Positions 17,195-26,580 are shown, numbered from the stretch's first letter. The stretch: DNA of 64,000 nt from JANNMJ01 sp031425525 (GCA_031425525.1 JANPJM010000058.1:94008-158007); one strand, 5' to 3'. Made by a program: numbers and translations. The notes: a model not told the origin generated them from the sequence alone.

Positions 17195-18535
17195 ATGAAA
17201 TCAATTGCAAGACTTTTTCTTCCCATCCTACTACTGCTGGCCGCGTGGTGGCCCGCTTCCACCACCGCCCAACCAGCCGCCGAACCCGCGCCTCTGCCGG
17301 CCGGCCCGATGGTAGCCGGCGTGCGCCCCACCGAGGCACTGATTTGGCTGGTGCCGCCGGATTTTTATTCCGCTCTACGGGTAGTGGTTTCACCGGATTC
17401 GGCGGGCGCCGCCGTCCGTACGTCGTCCGTGCCGATGACCGCCGCGCCCGGCGGCCCGGCGGGCGCGGTGGTAGCGCACCTCAGGGGTTTACGCCCTAAT
17501 ACCCGCTACGTCTACCAGATTCAGCCGACGGGCGCCACGGCGGCCCGCATCTGGCCCGTGCTGGGCAGCGGGCATTTCCGGACGCCGCCGCCCGACACGG
17601 TGCTTACCGATTTTACGTTCGCGGTGGGGTCGTGCGCGCTCGTTCTCGACCCCTACCCTACCGGCGGCTACCCCATTTTTGGGCATATTCATCAGCAGCG
17701 GCCCGACCTCATGCTCTGGCTCGGCGACAACGTGTACCTCGGCGGCGACGAGTGGCTGCACCCGCCCGCCGCCATTCACCGCTACGCCCACGTGCGTGCC
17801 CTCCCCAACCTACAATCGCTGCTGGCCGACGCCACCAACGTGGCCATCTGGGACGACCACGATTTCGGCCCCAACAACGCCGATTCGACCCTACCCACCC
17901 GCGCGGCGATGCTCGGCGTGTTCCGCGCGTTTTGGCCCCACGACCTGTACGAAGCCGCCCCCGGCGGGGCCACAGGGCATTTTCGGTGGGGTGATGCCGA
18001 ATTTTTTCTGCTCGACGGCCGCTATTGGCGTACCCCGAAGCACGGCACCGCGCCGCGCCACCGCTCGCAGTTGGGCGCCCGGCAGCGGGCGTGGCTGGTG
18101 GCGGGCCTGGCGCGCAGCACGGCTACGTTCAAGTTCGTGGCGGTGGGCGGGCAGGTGCTGAGTACCAACGCGCACGGCGAAACCTTCGCCAACGGCTTCC
18201 GGCGCGAGCGCCGCGCGCTGCTGCGGGCGCTCGATTCGGCGCAGGTCAAAAACGTCGTTTTTCTCACCGGCGACCGCCATTTCGGCGAGCTAAGCGTGCG
18301 ACGCCCGCGTCGCGCGCCCGTGCAATACGACCTCACGGCCTCGCCTCTCACGGCGGGCACGGCCAAAGTGCGCGCCAACCGGCGGCGCGTGCGCGGAACG
18401 GCCGCGCATACGCACAACTTCGCCACCATTCGGATGGGCGGCGCGGCCGGGGCGCGCCACCTCACGCTCACGAGTTTCGATGGCGCCGGGCGGCAGTTGT
18501 GGCAGCAGCAGATTGCGGCGGCGCGCGGCAAGTAA
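17195..18535 (+). CDS. phoD: PhoD-like alkaline phosphatase, secreted
   Basis: 446 residues with a clear signal peptide (LFLPILLLLAAWWPASTTAQ). PhoD landmarks follow in order: a beta-rich N-terminal domain ending in LRPNTRYVYQI, the metal-site strings AVGSC, LWLGDNVY, WDDHDFGPNN and FLTGDRHFGE. PhoD enzymes use Ca and Fe to hydrolyse phosphomonoesters and diesters outside the cytoplasm. No Pho-box was sought successfully upstream. It converges with rimO. Confidence 0.92.
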   Translation: MKSIARLFLPILLLLAAWWPASTTAQPAAEPAPLPAGPMVAGVRPTEALIWLVPPDFYSALRVVVSPDSAGAAVRTSSVPMTAAPGGPAGAVVAHLRGLRPNTRYVYQIQPTGATAARIWPVLGSGHFRTPPPDTVLTDFTFAVGSCALVLDPYPTGGYPIFGHIHQQRPDLMLWLGDNVYLGGDEWLHPPAAIHRYAHVRALPNLQSLLADATNVAIWDDHDFGPNNADSTLPTRAAMLGVFRAFWPHDLYEAAPGGATGHFRWGDAEFFLLDGRYWRTPKHGTAPRHRSQLGARQRAWLVAGLARSTATFKFVAVGGQVLSTNAHGETFANGFRRERRALLRALDSAQVKNVVFLTGDRHFGELSVRRPRRAPVQYDLTASPLTAGTAKVRANRRRVRGTAAHTHNFATIRMGGAAGARHLTLTSFDGAGRQLWQQQIAAARGK

Positions 18536-18538
18536 CGT

Positions 18539-18604
18539 AACGCCCAGTTCCTGCTTGACTACTGACGCTCGGCGGCGCGCGGCGCCAAGCAGGAGCTTGG
18601 CGTT
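18539..18604. terminator. Inverted repeat between convergent phoD and rimO
   Basis: Arms of 19 bp (18539-18557 and 18586-18604) pair with two mismatches. Placed between two gene ends, it is likely a bidirectional terminator or a REP-type element. Confidence 0.55.
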
Positions 18605-18616
18605 GCGTAGTCGTCC

Positions 18617-19933
18617 CTACCGCACCAACTCGCCGTACAAATCGAAATCTACGGCAGAAGTAATCCGCACCGGCGCGAAATCGCCGAGGCGCACGTGGAC
18701 ATCGGGCGTCGCCGCCACCAGCACCTCATTATCGACTTCCGGCGAGTCGTATTGCGTGCGGCCCACGAAATAGCCGCTTTCCTTGCGGTCGAACAGCACT
18801 TTGTACTCGCGGCCGATTTTGGCTTCGTTCAGTTCCAACGAAATGCCTTGTTGCAGCTCCATGATGGCGTCGGCGCGCTCCTGTTTCACGTCGGCGGGCA
18901 CATCGTCGGGCAGGGAGTGGGCGTGCGTGTTTTCCTCGTGCGAGTACGTGAAGATGCCGAGGCGCTCGAAACGCGTTTCTTCCACGAAGCGGTAGAGATC
19001 GACGAAATCCTGCTCCGTTTCGCCGGGGTGCCCCGCGATGAGCGTCGTGCGCAGGGCAATCTCCGGCACGCGCTGCCGGATAATGTCCACCAGCTCGATG
19101 GTGCGGCGGCGCGAAATGCCTCGGCGCATCGTCTTCAGCATATTGTCCGATACGTGCTGCAAGGGCATATCGAGGTACTTGCACACGTTTTCGCGCTCGG
19201 CCATCACATCAAGCACTTCCAGCGGAAACTGCGACGGATACGCGTATTGCAGTCGAATCCAATCGATGCCGGCCACGTCGGAGAGGCGCCGCAGCAAATC
19301 GGCGAGTTTGCGCTCCTGATATTTTTCGAGGCCGTAGTACGTCAAATCCTGCGCAATCAGAATCAGCTCTTTCGTGCCCATCCGTGCCAGTTTGGTGGCC
19401 TCCGTCACCAGGTCTTCCATCGACCGATCCTTGTGCTGCCCGCGCATCAGCGGGATGGCGCAAAACGAACACGGCCGGTTGCAGCCTTCGGCAATCTTGA
19501 GGTACGCGAAGTGCTGCGGCGTGGTCAGCAGGCGCTCGCCCACCAACTCGTGCTGGTAGTTGGCGCCGAGCGTTTTGAGGAGCTGCGGCAGTTCCAGCGT
19601 CCCGAAATAGGCATCGACCTGCGGAATCTCGACCTCCAACTGGTCTTTGTAGCGCTGCGAGAGACAGCCCGTGACGTACAGCTTGTCGATGAGGCCGCTT
19701 TCCTTGGCATCGGCGTAGCGCAGAATCGTATCGACCGATTCCTGCTTGGCGTTGTCGATGAAACCGCACGTATTGACGATCACGATACTCGCGTCGTTCT
19801 TCGTCGATTCGTGCGTGACATCGTAGCCGGAGCCGCGCAATTGGCCCATCAGCACTTCCGAATCCACAATATTTTTCGAGCAGCCGAGCGTGATGACATC
19901 AACGCGGTTGGCGCGGGTACCTTTTACTTTCAA
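18617..19933 (-). CDS. rimO: Ribosomal protein S12 methylthiotransferase RimO
   Basis: 438 residues. The N-terminal MTTase domain has C18, C56 and C90 for the auxiliary iron-sulfur cluster. The radical SAM motif is C151-x3-C155-x2-C158 (GCNRPCSFC). A TRAM-like C-terminus follows (GREYKVLFDRKESGYFVGRT). The enzyme adds a methylthio group to an aspartate of S12. In many Bacteroidota rimO follows ftsY; here an acyltransferase and a DUF2442 gene lie between, on the same strand. Confidence 0.96.
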   Translation of the reverse strand: MKVKGTRANRVDVITLGCSKNIVDSEVLMGQLRGSGYDVTHESTKNDASIVIVNTCGFIDNAKQESVDTILRYADAKESGLIDKLYVTGCLSQRYKDQLEVEIPQVDAYFGTLELPQLLKTLGANYQHELVGERLLTTPQHFAYLKIAEGCNRPCSFCAIPLMRGQHKDRSMEDLVTEATKLARMGTKELILIAQDLTYYGLEKYQERKLADLLRRLSDVAGIDWIRLQYAYPSQFPLEVLDVMAERENVCKYLDMPLQHVSDNMLKTMRRGISRRRTIELVDIIRQRVPEIALRTTLIAGHPGETEQDFVDLYRFVEETRFERLGIFTYSHEENTHAHSLPDDVPADVKQERADAIMELQQGISLELNEAKIGREYKVLFDRKESGYFVGRTQYDSPEVDNEVLVAATPDVHVRLGDFAPVRITSAVDFDLYGELVR

Positions 19934-19942
19934 GGGATTGAT

Positions 19943-20227
19943 TTAGGAAGCGGTGGTAGCGGCCGGCGTTGGTGCTACCGATTCGGCCACAGCGGGCGCG
20001 TAGTGGCGCAGCAAGTCGGGGCACATATCGTAATCGTTGGGCCAGTAAACACCCCGGCCATTGGGGTAAAGCGCCGCTTGGGCAAAGTACGCCGGGTCGG
20101 CAAGCGGAGCCGTCAGCGGCGTGTCACGGATGCAGGGGCGCACAGCAATCGTTTTCACCGTGCCGTCGTCGAAAGTCAGGCGCAAATGCGCCTGCGGCAG
20201 TATTTCTAGTTTTGTGATGGCTACCAT
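19943..20227 (-). CDS. DUF2442-like protein
   Basis: 94 residues, beginning VAITKLEILPQAHLRLTFDDGT, the typical opening of DUF2442 proteins, small beta-rich proteins often found beside DUF4160. Here it stands without a DUF4160 partner, 9 bp before rimO on the same strand. The C-terminal 20 residues are Ala/Pro/Thr-rich. Function unproven; see the DUF4160-DUF2442 pair near 28 kb. Confidence 0.75.
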   Translation of the reverse strand: MVAITKLEILPQAHLRLTFDDGTVKTIAVRPCIRDTPLTAPLADPAYFAQAALYPNGRGVYWPNDYDMCPDLLRHYAPAVAESVAPTPAATTAS

Positions 20228-20332
20228 ACGTCAGGGCAAGGGGTCGATTCTCTCGGCTCACCCCTGAAATGAACACAAAGGTACGGCTCCGCCCAACGGC
20301 CTCGGCGCGCCAAATCGTTCGCGGCGGGCAGG

Positions 20333-21499
20333 TTACACCCCGCGCCCGCCCGTCAGCACCGCGTACGCACTCGGCGCAAGGCGCCGCAGCCCGGCCCCGA
20401 GCGCCACGGCGCCCGCCACAATCAGCAGCGGCAGCCCCAGATAGGTGTAGGTGCTAAGGTGCGGAATGCCCTTCTCGAACCGAAAAGCCAGCGCCGTGGC
20501 ATAGTTCACGGTGGGCACGTGCAACACGTAAATGAAGAACGAAAAGCCGGTGAGCCACGCAAACCACCGGAGCGCCATCGCACGGCGTACGAGCCAATCG
20601 AGCCCGAACCACGCCGTCAGGATACCCGCCACTTCGCTGAGGCGGTAAAGGCCGAGCATCGTGAAGAACCACTGGCCGCCGATGCCGCGCACCGGGTCGG
20701 GTTCTACGACAAATGCCAGCCACGTGAGGCCCGCCGCCGCGCCCACCCACAGCACGGCCGCCATCGGCACGCGCAGCCACGCGGGGCGCGCCTGTACATC
20801 GTGCCCGCGCAGGGCCAGCCAGGCGCCCAACCCGAAGAAGAACAGCCCTTCGCCGCCGGCAATGAAGAAATCGATGCCCAAAAACCAGATAAGCGCCACC
20901 ACCGGAAAGTAGATTTTCGGCCCGCGCGTCACGGCCGCCCGAAGCCACGGATACGCCAGATTCAGCACCAGCAGGTTCCGCAGAAACCAGAGCTGAAACG
21001 GCAGCGGCACGAGCAGCCAGCGCGGCACCCACTCGTCGGGGGTGAGCTGACTGAGTAATTGGCGCGGCCAAAACGGACTGATTTCGGCGTCGATGATGGC
21101 CTGGCGCAGCACCGGCACCCGTTCCATCGCCCCGACAGCGGCCAGCCACAGCGCGCTCCACAGCACAAACGGCAACCCCAGCGTCCGCAGCCGCTTGACG
21201 ATGCGCGCGCGGTGCGGCGAAAGCCCATCGGCCCACGCAAACAAGTAGCCGGAGATGGCGAACAGAATCGGAATCCGAAACCGGAGCAGCCCGTTCGACA
21301 GGAAATATTGCAAACAGTTGCCAAGGCTCGCGGGCTCCTCGACCACCGTAAACGGCGAAAGCTGCCGCGGGTGCAGGTTGAACCCGTGGACGTAAATCAG
21401 CAGCACCATCGCCGTGAAACTCCAAAACCGGAGTTTCTGGCTGAGAAAGGGGGCGAGCCGGGCGTGCGGGTCGGTGGTTGGGTGGGGGGAGGCTGACAT
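20333..21499 (-). CDS. Acyltransferase family 3 membrane protein
   Basis: 388 residues with about ten hydrophobic helices. The N-terminal half has FWSFTAMVLLIYVHGFNLHP (the His normally sits in an R-x10-H motif in this family), followed by RFRIPILFAISGYLFAW and a C-terminal helix hairpin. Acyltransferase-3 proteins move acyl groups onto sugars or glucans at the inner membrane. The acceptor is unknown. A gap of about 85 bp separates it from ftsY. Confidence 0.85.
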   Translation of the reverse strand: MSASPHPTTDPHARLAPFLSQKLRFWSFTAMVLLIYVHGFNLHPRQLSPFTVVEEPASLGNCLQYFLSNGLLRFRIPILFAISGYLFAWADGLSPHRARIVKRLRTLGLPFVLWSALWLAAVGAMERVPVLRQAIIDAEISPFWPRQLLSQLTPDEWVPRWLLVPLPFQLWFLRNLLVLNLAYPWLRAAVTRGPKIYFPVVALIWFLGIDFFIAGGEGLFFFGLGAWLALRGHDVQARPAWLRVPMAAVLWVGAAAGLTWLAFVVEPDPVRGIGGQWFFTMLGLYRLSEVAGILTAWFGLDWLVRRAMALRWFAWLTGFSFFIYVLHVPTVNYATALAFRFEKGIPHLSTYTYLGLPLLIVAGAVALGAGLRRLAPSAYAVLTGGRGV

Positions 21500-21585
21500 C
21501 TAGCCGCAAAGAAGCTTCCGGCGCCGCAAGCGTTGCCTCAAGCTTGGCGCGCGGTGGTCATTTACCACCTGTCCGCGCCACTACA

Positions 21586-22581
21586 CTATCGCTTCGCAAA
21601 CAACGACTCCACGAACGCCTTACGGTCGAAAACCTGTAAATCCTCGATCTTCTCGCCGACGCCGATGTAACGCACCGGAATCTGGAACTGGTCGGAGATG
21701 CCGATCACCACGCCGCCCTTCGCCGTACCGTCGAGCTTGGTGATGGCGAGGGCCGTGACTTCAGTGGCTTTCGTAAATTCCTGGGCCTGAATGAACGCAT
21801 TTTGTCCGGTCGAGCCGTCCAGCACGAGCAGCACTTCGTGCGGCGCGTCGGGCGTTAATTTCTGCATCACGCGCTTGATTTTCGTCAGCTCGTTCATCAG
21901 ATTCACCTTGTTGTGGAGGCGCCCGGCGGTGTCGATCAGCACCACGTCGGCGCCGATTTCGGTGGCGTGCTTTACGGCGTCGTAGGCCACCGAAGCCGGG
22001 TCGGTATTCATCCCGTGCGAGATGATCGGCACGCCCACACGGTTGGCCCAGATGGTGAGCTGATCGACGGCGGCGGCCCGAAACGTGTCGGCCGCACCAA
22101 GCACCACTTTCTGGCCCGCCCGCTGAAACTGCGCCGCCAACTTACCGATAGTCGTGGTTTTGCCCACCCCATTGACGCCCACCACCATAATGACGTACGG
22201 TCCATTGGCGGCTTTCGGCGCAGTGTGGGCCGGGCCGGTAGCGCGTGCCGACTCGTCGAGCAATCCCGCGATTTCTTCGCGCAGGATGCGGTCCAGCTCG
22301 CCGGCGCCCACGTACTTGTCGCGCGCCACACGGGCCTCAATCCGCTGAATGACTTTGGTGGTAGTGGCAATACCTACGTCGGCGTGCACGAGCAGCTCCT
22401 CCAGCTCATCGAGCACATCTTCATCCACCGATGACTTCCCGACGACCGCTTTCGTGAGCGATTCCAGAAACGAGGTCTTCGTTTTTTCGAGCCCCTTGTC
22501 GAGACTGGCTTGTTGCTCCTGTGCCTGCTCAGGGGTTTCCTGTTGCGGGTTTTTCTTGCCGAAGAGTCCGAAGAAGGCCAT
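21586..22581 (-). CDS. ftsY: Signal recognition particle receptor FtsY
   Basis: 331 residues: short acidic/Gln-rich N-terminal region, helical N domain, then the SRP GTPase G domain with GVNGVGKT (135-142), DTFRAAAVDQL, DTAGR (217-221) and TKLDGTAKGG. It docks SRP-ribosome complexes at the membrane. Position downstream of DUF4295 and rpmG on one strand is the usual Bacteroidota order. Confidence 0.97.
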   Translation of the reverse strand: MAFFGLFGKKNPQQETPEQAQEQQASLDKGLEKTKTSFLESLTKAVVGKSSVDEDVLDELEELLVHADVGIATTTKVIQRIEARVARDKYVGAGELDRILREEIAGLLDESARATGPAHTAPKAANGPYVIMVVGVNGVGKTTTIGKLAAQFQRAGQKVVLGAADTFRAAAVDQLTIWANRVGVPIISHGMNTDPASVAYDAVKHATEIGADVVLIDTAGRLHNKVNLMNELTKIKRVMQKLTPDAPHEVLLVLDGSTGQNAFIQAQEFTKATEVTALAITKLDGTAKGGVVIGISDQFQIPVRYIGVGEKIEDLQVFDRKAFVESLFAKR

Positions 22582-22584
22582 TTT

Positions 22585-22731
22585 TGGTTGATGGTTGATG
22601 GTTGATGGTTGATGGTTGATTGGTCTTCACACTATCAACCATCAACTACCTAGGTGATAGTTGGTCGGCAGATGGGTCACGTGAACTATCAACCATCAAC
22701 TGCCAACCATCAACTACCTAGGTAAACACGA
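22585..22731. repeat. Heptamer repeats TTGATGG and inverted copies
   Basis: Five tandem TTGATGG units (22587-22623), then several copies of the reverse complement (ACTATCAACCATCAACT) and two CTACCTAGGT palindromes. This lies between the DUF4295 gene and ftsY. It resembles short tandemly repeated heptanucleotide repeats known best from cyanobacteria. No gene is seen in it. Confidence 0.85.
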
Positions 22732-22732
22732 A

Positions 22733-22760
22733 AAAGTCCCGCGCATACACACGGGACTTT
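22733..22760 (-). terminator. Terminator downstream of the DUF4295 gene
   Basis: AAAGTCCCG (22733-22741) pairs with CGGGACTTT (22752-22760) around a 10-nt loop; on the minus strand the stem runs into a short U-rich tract. It would end the rpmG-DUF4295 transcript before ftsY. Confidence 0.75.
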
Positions 22761-22787
22761 CTGTTGAAAACGGTTCGGGCCGGAGCC

Positions 22788-22943
22788 TTACTTGGCAGCG
22801 ATGACGTCCTGGACTTTGTCCACGGGCACCATCTCTTCGCGGAACGTGTAGGCGCCGGTTTTCGGCGATTTCACGGCCTTAATGACGCGCGCCCAGTCTT
22901 TGCCGGTCGCGGTTTTCAGGGTAGCAACTACTTTCTTAGCCAT
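22788..22943 (-). CDS. DUF4295 protein, 51 aa
   Basis: The sequence starts MAKKVVATLKTATGKDWARV and ends KVQDVIAAK. This matches DUF4295, a tiny basic protein found in Bacteroidota next to rpmG, and recently regarded as ribosome-associated on that basis. It is 50 bp downstream of rpmG on the same strand. It was found by reading the sequence, as it is short. Confidence 0.9.
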   Translation of the reverse strand: MAKKVVATLKTATGKDWARVIKAVKSPKTGAYTFREEMVPVDKVQDVIAAK

Positions 22944-22993
22944 GGGGCAATATCAGAAAATCGACGGGCACGAAACCGCACCGCGTCGGTTGA

Positions 22994-23182
22994 TTACTTA
23001 ATTTCCTTGTGAACGGTCATCTTGCGCATGATCGGGTTGAATTTCTTCAATTCGATGCGCTCGGTGGTGTTCTTACGGTTCTTGGTGGTGATGTACCGCG
23101 AGGTGCCCGGCAGACCCGAGTTTTTATGCTCGGTGCATTCGAGGATCACCTGGATGCGGTTGCCTTTTGCTTTTTTGGCCAT
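22994..23182 (-). CDS. rpmG: 50S ribosomal protein L33
   Basis: 62 residues, beginning MAKKAKGNRIQVILECTEHK and containing RYITTKNRKNTTERIELKKF, diagnostic for L33. The zinc-binding cysteine pairs of the zinc-containing form are absent (only one Cys), so this is the zinc-free type. Normally rpmB lies directly upstream; here it is 1.9 kb away behind the aminopeptidase gene. Confidence 0.97.
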   Translation of the reverse strand: MAKKAKGNRIQVILECTEHKNSGLPGTSRYITTKNRKNTTERIELKKFNPIMRKMTVHKEIK

Positions 23183-23316
23183 CTCGCTTTACTGGTTTCT
23201 GTTTTGGGAGTGCAAAGGTAAGAAGTTGCGCGCAAAGCACCAAATGCTTTTTGGGATAATGGTCGTCGACTCCAATGCTGGGCGCTTGTGCCACCGGAAA
23301 TCAGCTCACCCAGAAC

Positions 23317-25068
23317 CTACTGCGGCTTTTTGAGCAGCGCCTCCACTTCCGTAATCGTACGCGGAGCGCCGTCCGACAGGTTTTCGGGCGCCCCGTCGGT
23401 GATCAGCATATCATCTTCGATCCGGCAGCCGATGCCCCACCATTTGGGGTCGCAGGGCGAGCCCGGCGGGATGTAAATGCCCGGCTCGACGGTGATGACC
23501 GAGTTGGGGCGGAGCGGGCCGTACGTGCCCCGGTCGTGAACATCGAGGCCGAGGTAATGGCTGGTGCCGTGCGGAAAATAACGGTAGGCCGAATCGGGTT
23601 CGGCAATAACGCCGAGTAATACGAGGCCGCGCCCAATGACTTTTTGCGCGGCCTTACCCGTGGCAGAAAAATCGTTGCCGGCAACGCACTCCTTGATACC
23701 AGCTTGCTGAGCGCGTAGCACCAACTCGTAAATCTGGCGTTGTTCGGGGTTGAATCGGCCGCTGCCGGGGGCGGTGCGCGTGACATCGGCCGTGTAGCCC
23801 CCGAGCGACGCGCCCACGTCCATGACCACCAGTGAGGTACCGATGGGCGTCGGGTCGTTGTCGATGTAGTGCAGCACGCAGCCGTGCACTCCAGCGCCCA
23901 CGATAGGCCAGTAGCCATCGGCGCGGGCGCCCCCGCGCCGGTACACAAGCTGCTGAATGCCTTCCAGCTCGGCTTCGGTGGTGGCGGGCGTCAGGGCGCG
24001 CAATGCCGCCAGGTGGCCACTAACGGTGAGGTCGATGGCGCGCCGCAGGATGACCAATTCTTCGGGCTGCTTGATTTCGCGCAGGTCGTCAAGCCCGGCA
24101 TCGAGGGTAAACACATCGAAGCGGCCGGGCACCGGGAGCCGCCGCAGGATTTGCGCCCGCTTGGCCGAATCGGGCTCGGCGCCCCAGGCGCGCAAAACGG
24201 GTTCCTCGAACACGGCCGGATAATCGGTGGCGGTCTGGTTCAGCCAGCGAAGGAAGCGTGCCGGGCTGCGGCGGCCCCAAGCCCGTAAGCGCGCCAGCAG
24301 CTGCTCGCGCGGCACATCGAAGGCCGTCGGGAGCCCGGCGGCTCGCTCGAAGGCGCGGCGCAAGTCGGGTAACTCGGTCGAATCGGCGGGGAGGTTGCGG
24401 CCGTCGTCGCCGGGAATCGGGGGCAAAAAACACACGCGGGCAAACCGGCGCCAGTCGGGCGGACGGCGCACAAAATCGACGCTCGACAGCACCCGCCCGA
24501 ACCCCAGCGTGCGGGCGGCGCCTTCGGGGCCGAGGCGGGCGCCGTTCCAAAGCTCGTCTTCCGCATCGCGGGGGCGCACGTACAACTGCTCGGTGATGGG
24601 CGGCCCACCGGGCAGCGGACTCGGCTGCGGGTCGGCGAACAATACCAACAACGCGCCCGGCTCGCGCAGCCCGGTGAGGTAGTAAAAGTCAGGATCTTGG
24701 TGGAACGGGTACTCGACATCGGCCGCCAGCAGGCGGCGCGGCGCAGCAAACAGCACCGCCACCGAATGCGCCGGCAACAGACGCCGCAACGCCTCGCGCC
24801 GCCCCCGGTGGAAGGCCGGCGAAAGGGCGGGAAGCGCCGAAGTTGCGCCAGCCGATACGCGGATTTCAGCAGCGGAAACAGCATCAGCAGCAACTGCCGA
24901 CGACGACTCGCCCCCCCCCGCACTGCCCACGACACCACCCGCCGCCGCAACGGGCCGCGAACCCGTCCGTGCCGATTCAGGGCCGGTACGACCAGCACTA
25001 CACGCCACCACAAACAACAACAGCCCCGCCACAATAAGTGACGGGGCTGCGGCCGGAAGCCGGGGCAC
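23317..25068 (-). CDS. Aminopeptidase P family lipoprotein (Xaa-Pro aminopeptidase)
   Basis: 583 residues. The N-terminus LIVAGLLLFVVAC (Cys23) is a lipoprotein signal, so the mature protein is probably envelope-anchored. About 70 Ser/Ala-rich linker residues precede the creatinase-like N domain and the pita-bread catalytic domain. Metal ligands appear in DVGASLGGYTADVTRT, FPHGTSHYLGLDVHD, ITVEPGIYIP and GCRIEDDMLI. It removes an N-terminal residue before proline. The gene is wedged between rpmB and rpmG, which are adjacent in most relatives. Confidence 0.92.
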   Translation of the reverse strand: MPRLPAAAPSLIVAGLLLFVVACSAGRTGPESARTGSRPVAAAGGVVGSAGGGESSSAVAADAVSAAEIRVSAGATSALPALSPAFHRGRREALRRLLPAHSVAVLFAAPRRLLAADVEYPFHQDPDFYYLTGLREPGALLVLFADPQPSPLPGGPPITEQLYVRPRDAEDELWNGARLGPEGAARTLGFGRVLSSVDFVRRPPDWRRFARVCFLPPIPGDDGRNLPADSTELPDLRRAFERAAGLPTAFDVPREQLLARLRAWGRRSPARFLRWLNQTATDYPAVFEEPVLRAWGAEPDSAKRAQILRRLPVPGRFDVFTLDAGLDDLREIKQPEELVILRRAIDLTVSGHLAALRALTPATTEAELEGIQQLVYRRGGARADGYWPIVGAGVHGCVLHYIDNDPTPIGTSLVVMDVGASLGGYTADVTRTAPGSGRFNPEQRQIYELVLRAQQAGIKECVAGNDFSATGKAAQKVIGRGLVLLGVIAEPDSAYRYFPHGTSHYLGLDVHDRGTYGPLRPNSVITVEPGIYIPPGSPCDPKWWGIGCRIEDDMLITDGAPENLSDGAPRTITEVEALLKKPQ

Positions 25069-25085
25069 GGCGTTCAGGCGAATGC

Positions 25086-25325
25086 TTAGTAGGAGATGAA
25101 CCCCTGCTGCGCGGCCTTCTTCAAGACGGCATCAATGCCATTCTTGTTGATGGTGCGCATCGTGGAAGTAGCTACGCGGAGCGTAATCCAAGCGTTTTCT
25201 TCGGGGATGAAGAAGCGCTTCTTTTGCAGATTCGGGTAGAATTTGCGCTTGGTTTTGTTGTTGGCGTGGGAAACCGTGTTACCGACGCGGGTACGCTTAC
25301 CGGTGAGATCGCAGATGCGGGGCAT
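25086..25325 (-). CDS. rpmB: 50S ribosomal protein L28
   Basis: 79 residues beginning MPRICDLTGKRTRVGNTVSH with KRKFYPNLQKKRFFIPEE, diagnostic of L28. Length and sequence are normal. It lies 17 bp upstream of the aminopeptidase gene, so both may share a transcript. Confidence 0.97.
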   Translation of the reverse strand: MPRICDLTGKRTRVGNTVSHANNKTKRKFYPNLQKKRFFIPEENAWITLRVATSTMRTINKNGIDAVLKKAAQQGFISY

Positions 25326-25497
25326 ATCGCGGAATATCTAAGGGTTCGATGCTCTGATTCAGCCTTTTCGGTTCAGCAGCACACTTTGGGCACGCGCTGA
25401 GCGGAAACGGGCCGCAAAAATAAGGAGAAAAGCTGGCACGGCAAGCACCCGCCCGCAGATTTATACTTCGCCCGGCAGCCAATGGCGCCCAAAACCA

Positions 25498-25659
25498 TCA
25501 GCGGGCCGCCTTCCGAAAGCCCCACGGGCAGTGCCGGCAGCCGTTTTTACAGCAATGGCCCCGGCGCCGGTGGTACTGCTCCGTGAAGACGAGGTAGCCT
25601 TCGGGGGTATAGTAAAAATCGCCGGGTTGAAGGGGTTGCGGGCGCGGAGGCGGGTTCAC
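25498..25659 (-). CDS. DUF5522 Cys-rich small protein, 53 aa
   Basis: Read directly on the minus strand from GTG 25659: MNPPPRPQPLQPGDFYYTPE and so on, through HCCKNGCRHCPWGF to the stop at 25498. The DFYY..GYLVFTE.YH pattern and the CC..GC.HCP cluster match DUF5522, a family of short, probably metal-binding proteins in Bacteroidota. Function unknown. No ATG is available, so GTG initiation is inferred. Confidence 0.8.
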   Translation of the reverse strand: MNPPPRPQPLQPGDFYYTPEGYLVFTEQYHRRRGHCCKNGCRHCPWGFRKAAR

Positions 25660-25752
25660 AGGGGCAAAGGTCGGGCGAATGGCGTAGCTTTCCGCAACGT
25701 TGCCGGTTTGCGCTATTGCGCGGGCTCGGCGGCAGCTTTTGATTCGTGTGGT

Positions 25753-26580
25753 ATGGCCGGCTCTAAATCACTGTCATCGCCGGGGTTATTGCCTCGTGGC
25801 TCGTGGGCGGCCAACTGCCTGATGGCGGCGTTGGGGCTGCTGGCGCTGGGGCTCGGCAGCGCCATGCTGGCGCTTGGCGGCGTGCTGACGTTGGTGCAAC
25901 GCGCCACCGCCGACACCGCTTCCGCCCCTACCGCCCGCCCCGTGGTGCGCACCCAAGCCGAGTTGGATGCCTGGCCGCCCGGCACCGAACTGCTGTTGGA
26001 GGGCCGCGCCCAGCACGCGCTTTTCCCGCCCGACCTGACCTTGCCCGGCGCCCGCCACGGCCTGCTGACCTGGCGCGAAGACCGTTTCGCGGGGCGCGAA
26101 CCCGTGCCCGAAAAACCAAGTCAGGAAGTCTGGACGACCGTCGATACCGTGTGCCCGACCCTAGCGCTGACGCTGCGCGGCGCGCCCGCGCCGGTGCTCA
26201 TCGGGGCGCACTACCGCCTCCTCGACCCCATTACGCGGGTGCAGTCCGACACGCCCGCCGTGCGGCCGAGCCCGCGCGCCGGGCCGCGCGGCACGTGGCG
26301 CTTCACGGGGGTGCGGGTGGGCGAGCGCGTGACCGTGGCGCTACGCACGACGAGCGCCGCCGTGGGCGCCTCCCTGCCGATGCGCGCCGACGAGTTGCGC
26401 CCCGGCACCGCCGCCGACTGGCGCGCCGCCGATGATGCCCGGCAGCAATTCGGCAGCGGGTTTCGGGGGTTGATGTTGGGTTTGGGGGCGGCGCTAGTGG
26501 TTGTAGGCGCCGGAATTTGGGTAGTGGGCTGGCGGCAACGGCGCGCCCTGACCGCCGAAACGAACGCGCCCGCTGCTTAA
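25753..26580 (+). CDS. Two-helix membrane protein, 275 aa
   Basis: Start ATG 25753 (MAGSKSLSS); an upstream frame from 25531 overlaps the DUF5522 gene and is rejected. A hydrophobic helix (about 20-45) precedes a large extracytoplasmic beta-rich domain (QAELDAWPPGTELLLEGRAQ onward), and a second helix (LMLGLGAALVVVGAGIWVV) lies near the C-terminus. The GTELLLEGR pattern recalls E3-ligase GIDE-like membrane proteins, which carry a similar domain between two helices; this is a weak suggestion. Function unknown. Confidence 0.65.
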   Translation: MAGSKSLSSPGLLPRGSWAANCLMAALGLLALGLGSAMLALGGVLTLVQRATADTASAPTARPVVRTQAELDAWPPGTELLLEGRAQHALFPPDLTLPGARHGLLTWREDRFAGREPVPEKPSQEVWTTVDTVCPTLALTLRGAPAPVLIGAHYRLLDPITRVQSDTPAVRPSPRAGPRGTWRFTGVRVGERVTVALRTTSAAVGASLPMRADELRPGTAADWRAADDARQQFGSGFRGLMLGLGAALVVVGAGIWVVGWRQRRALTAETNAPAA

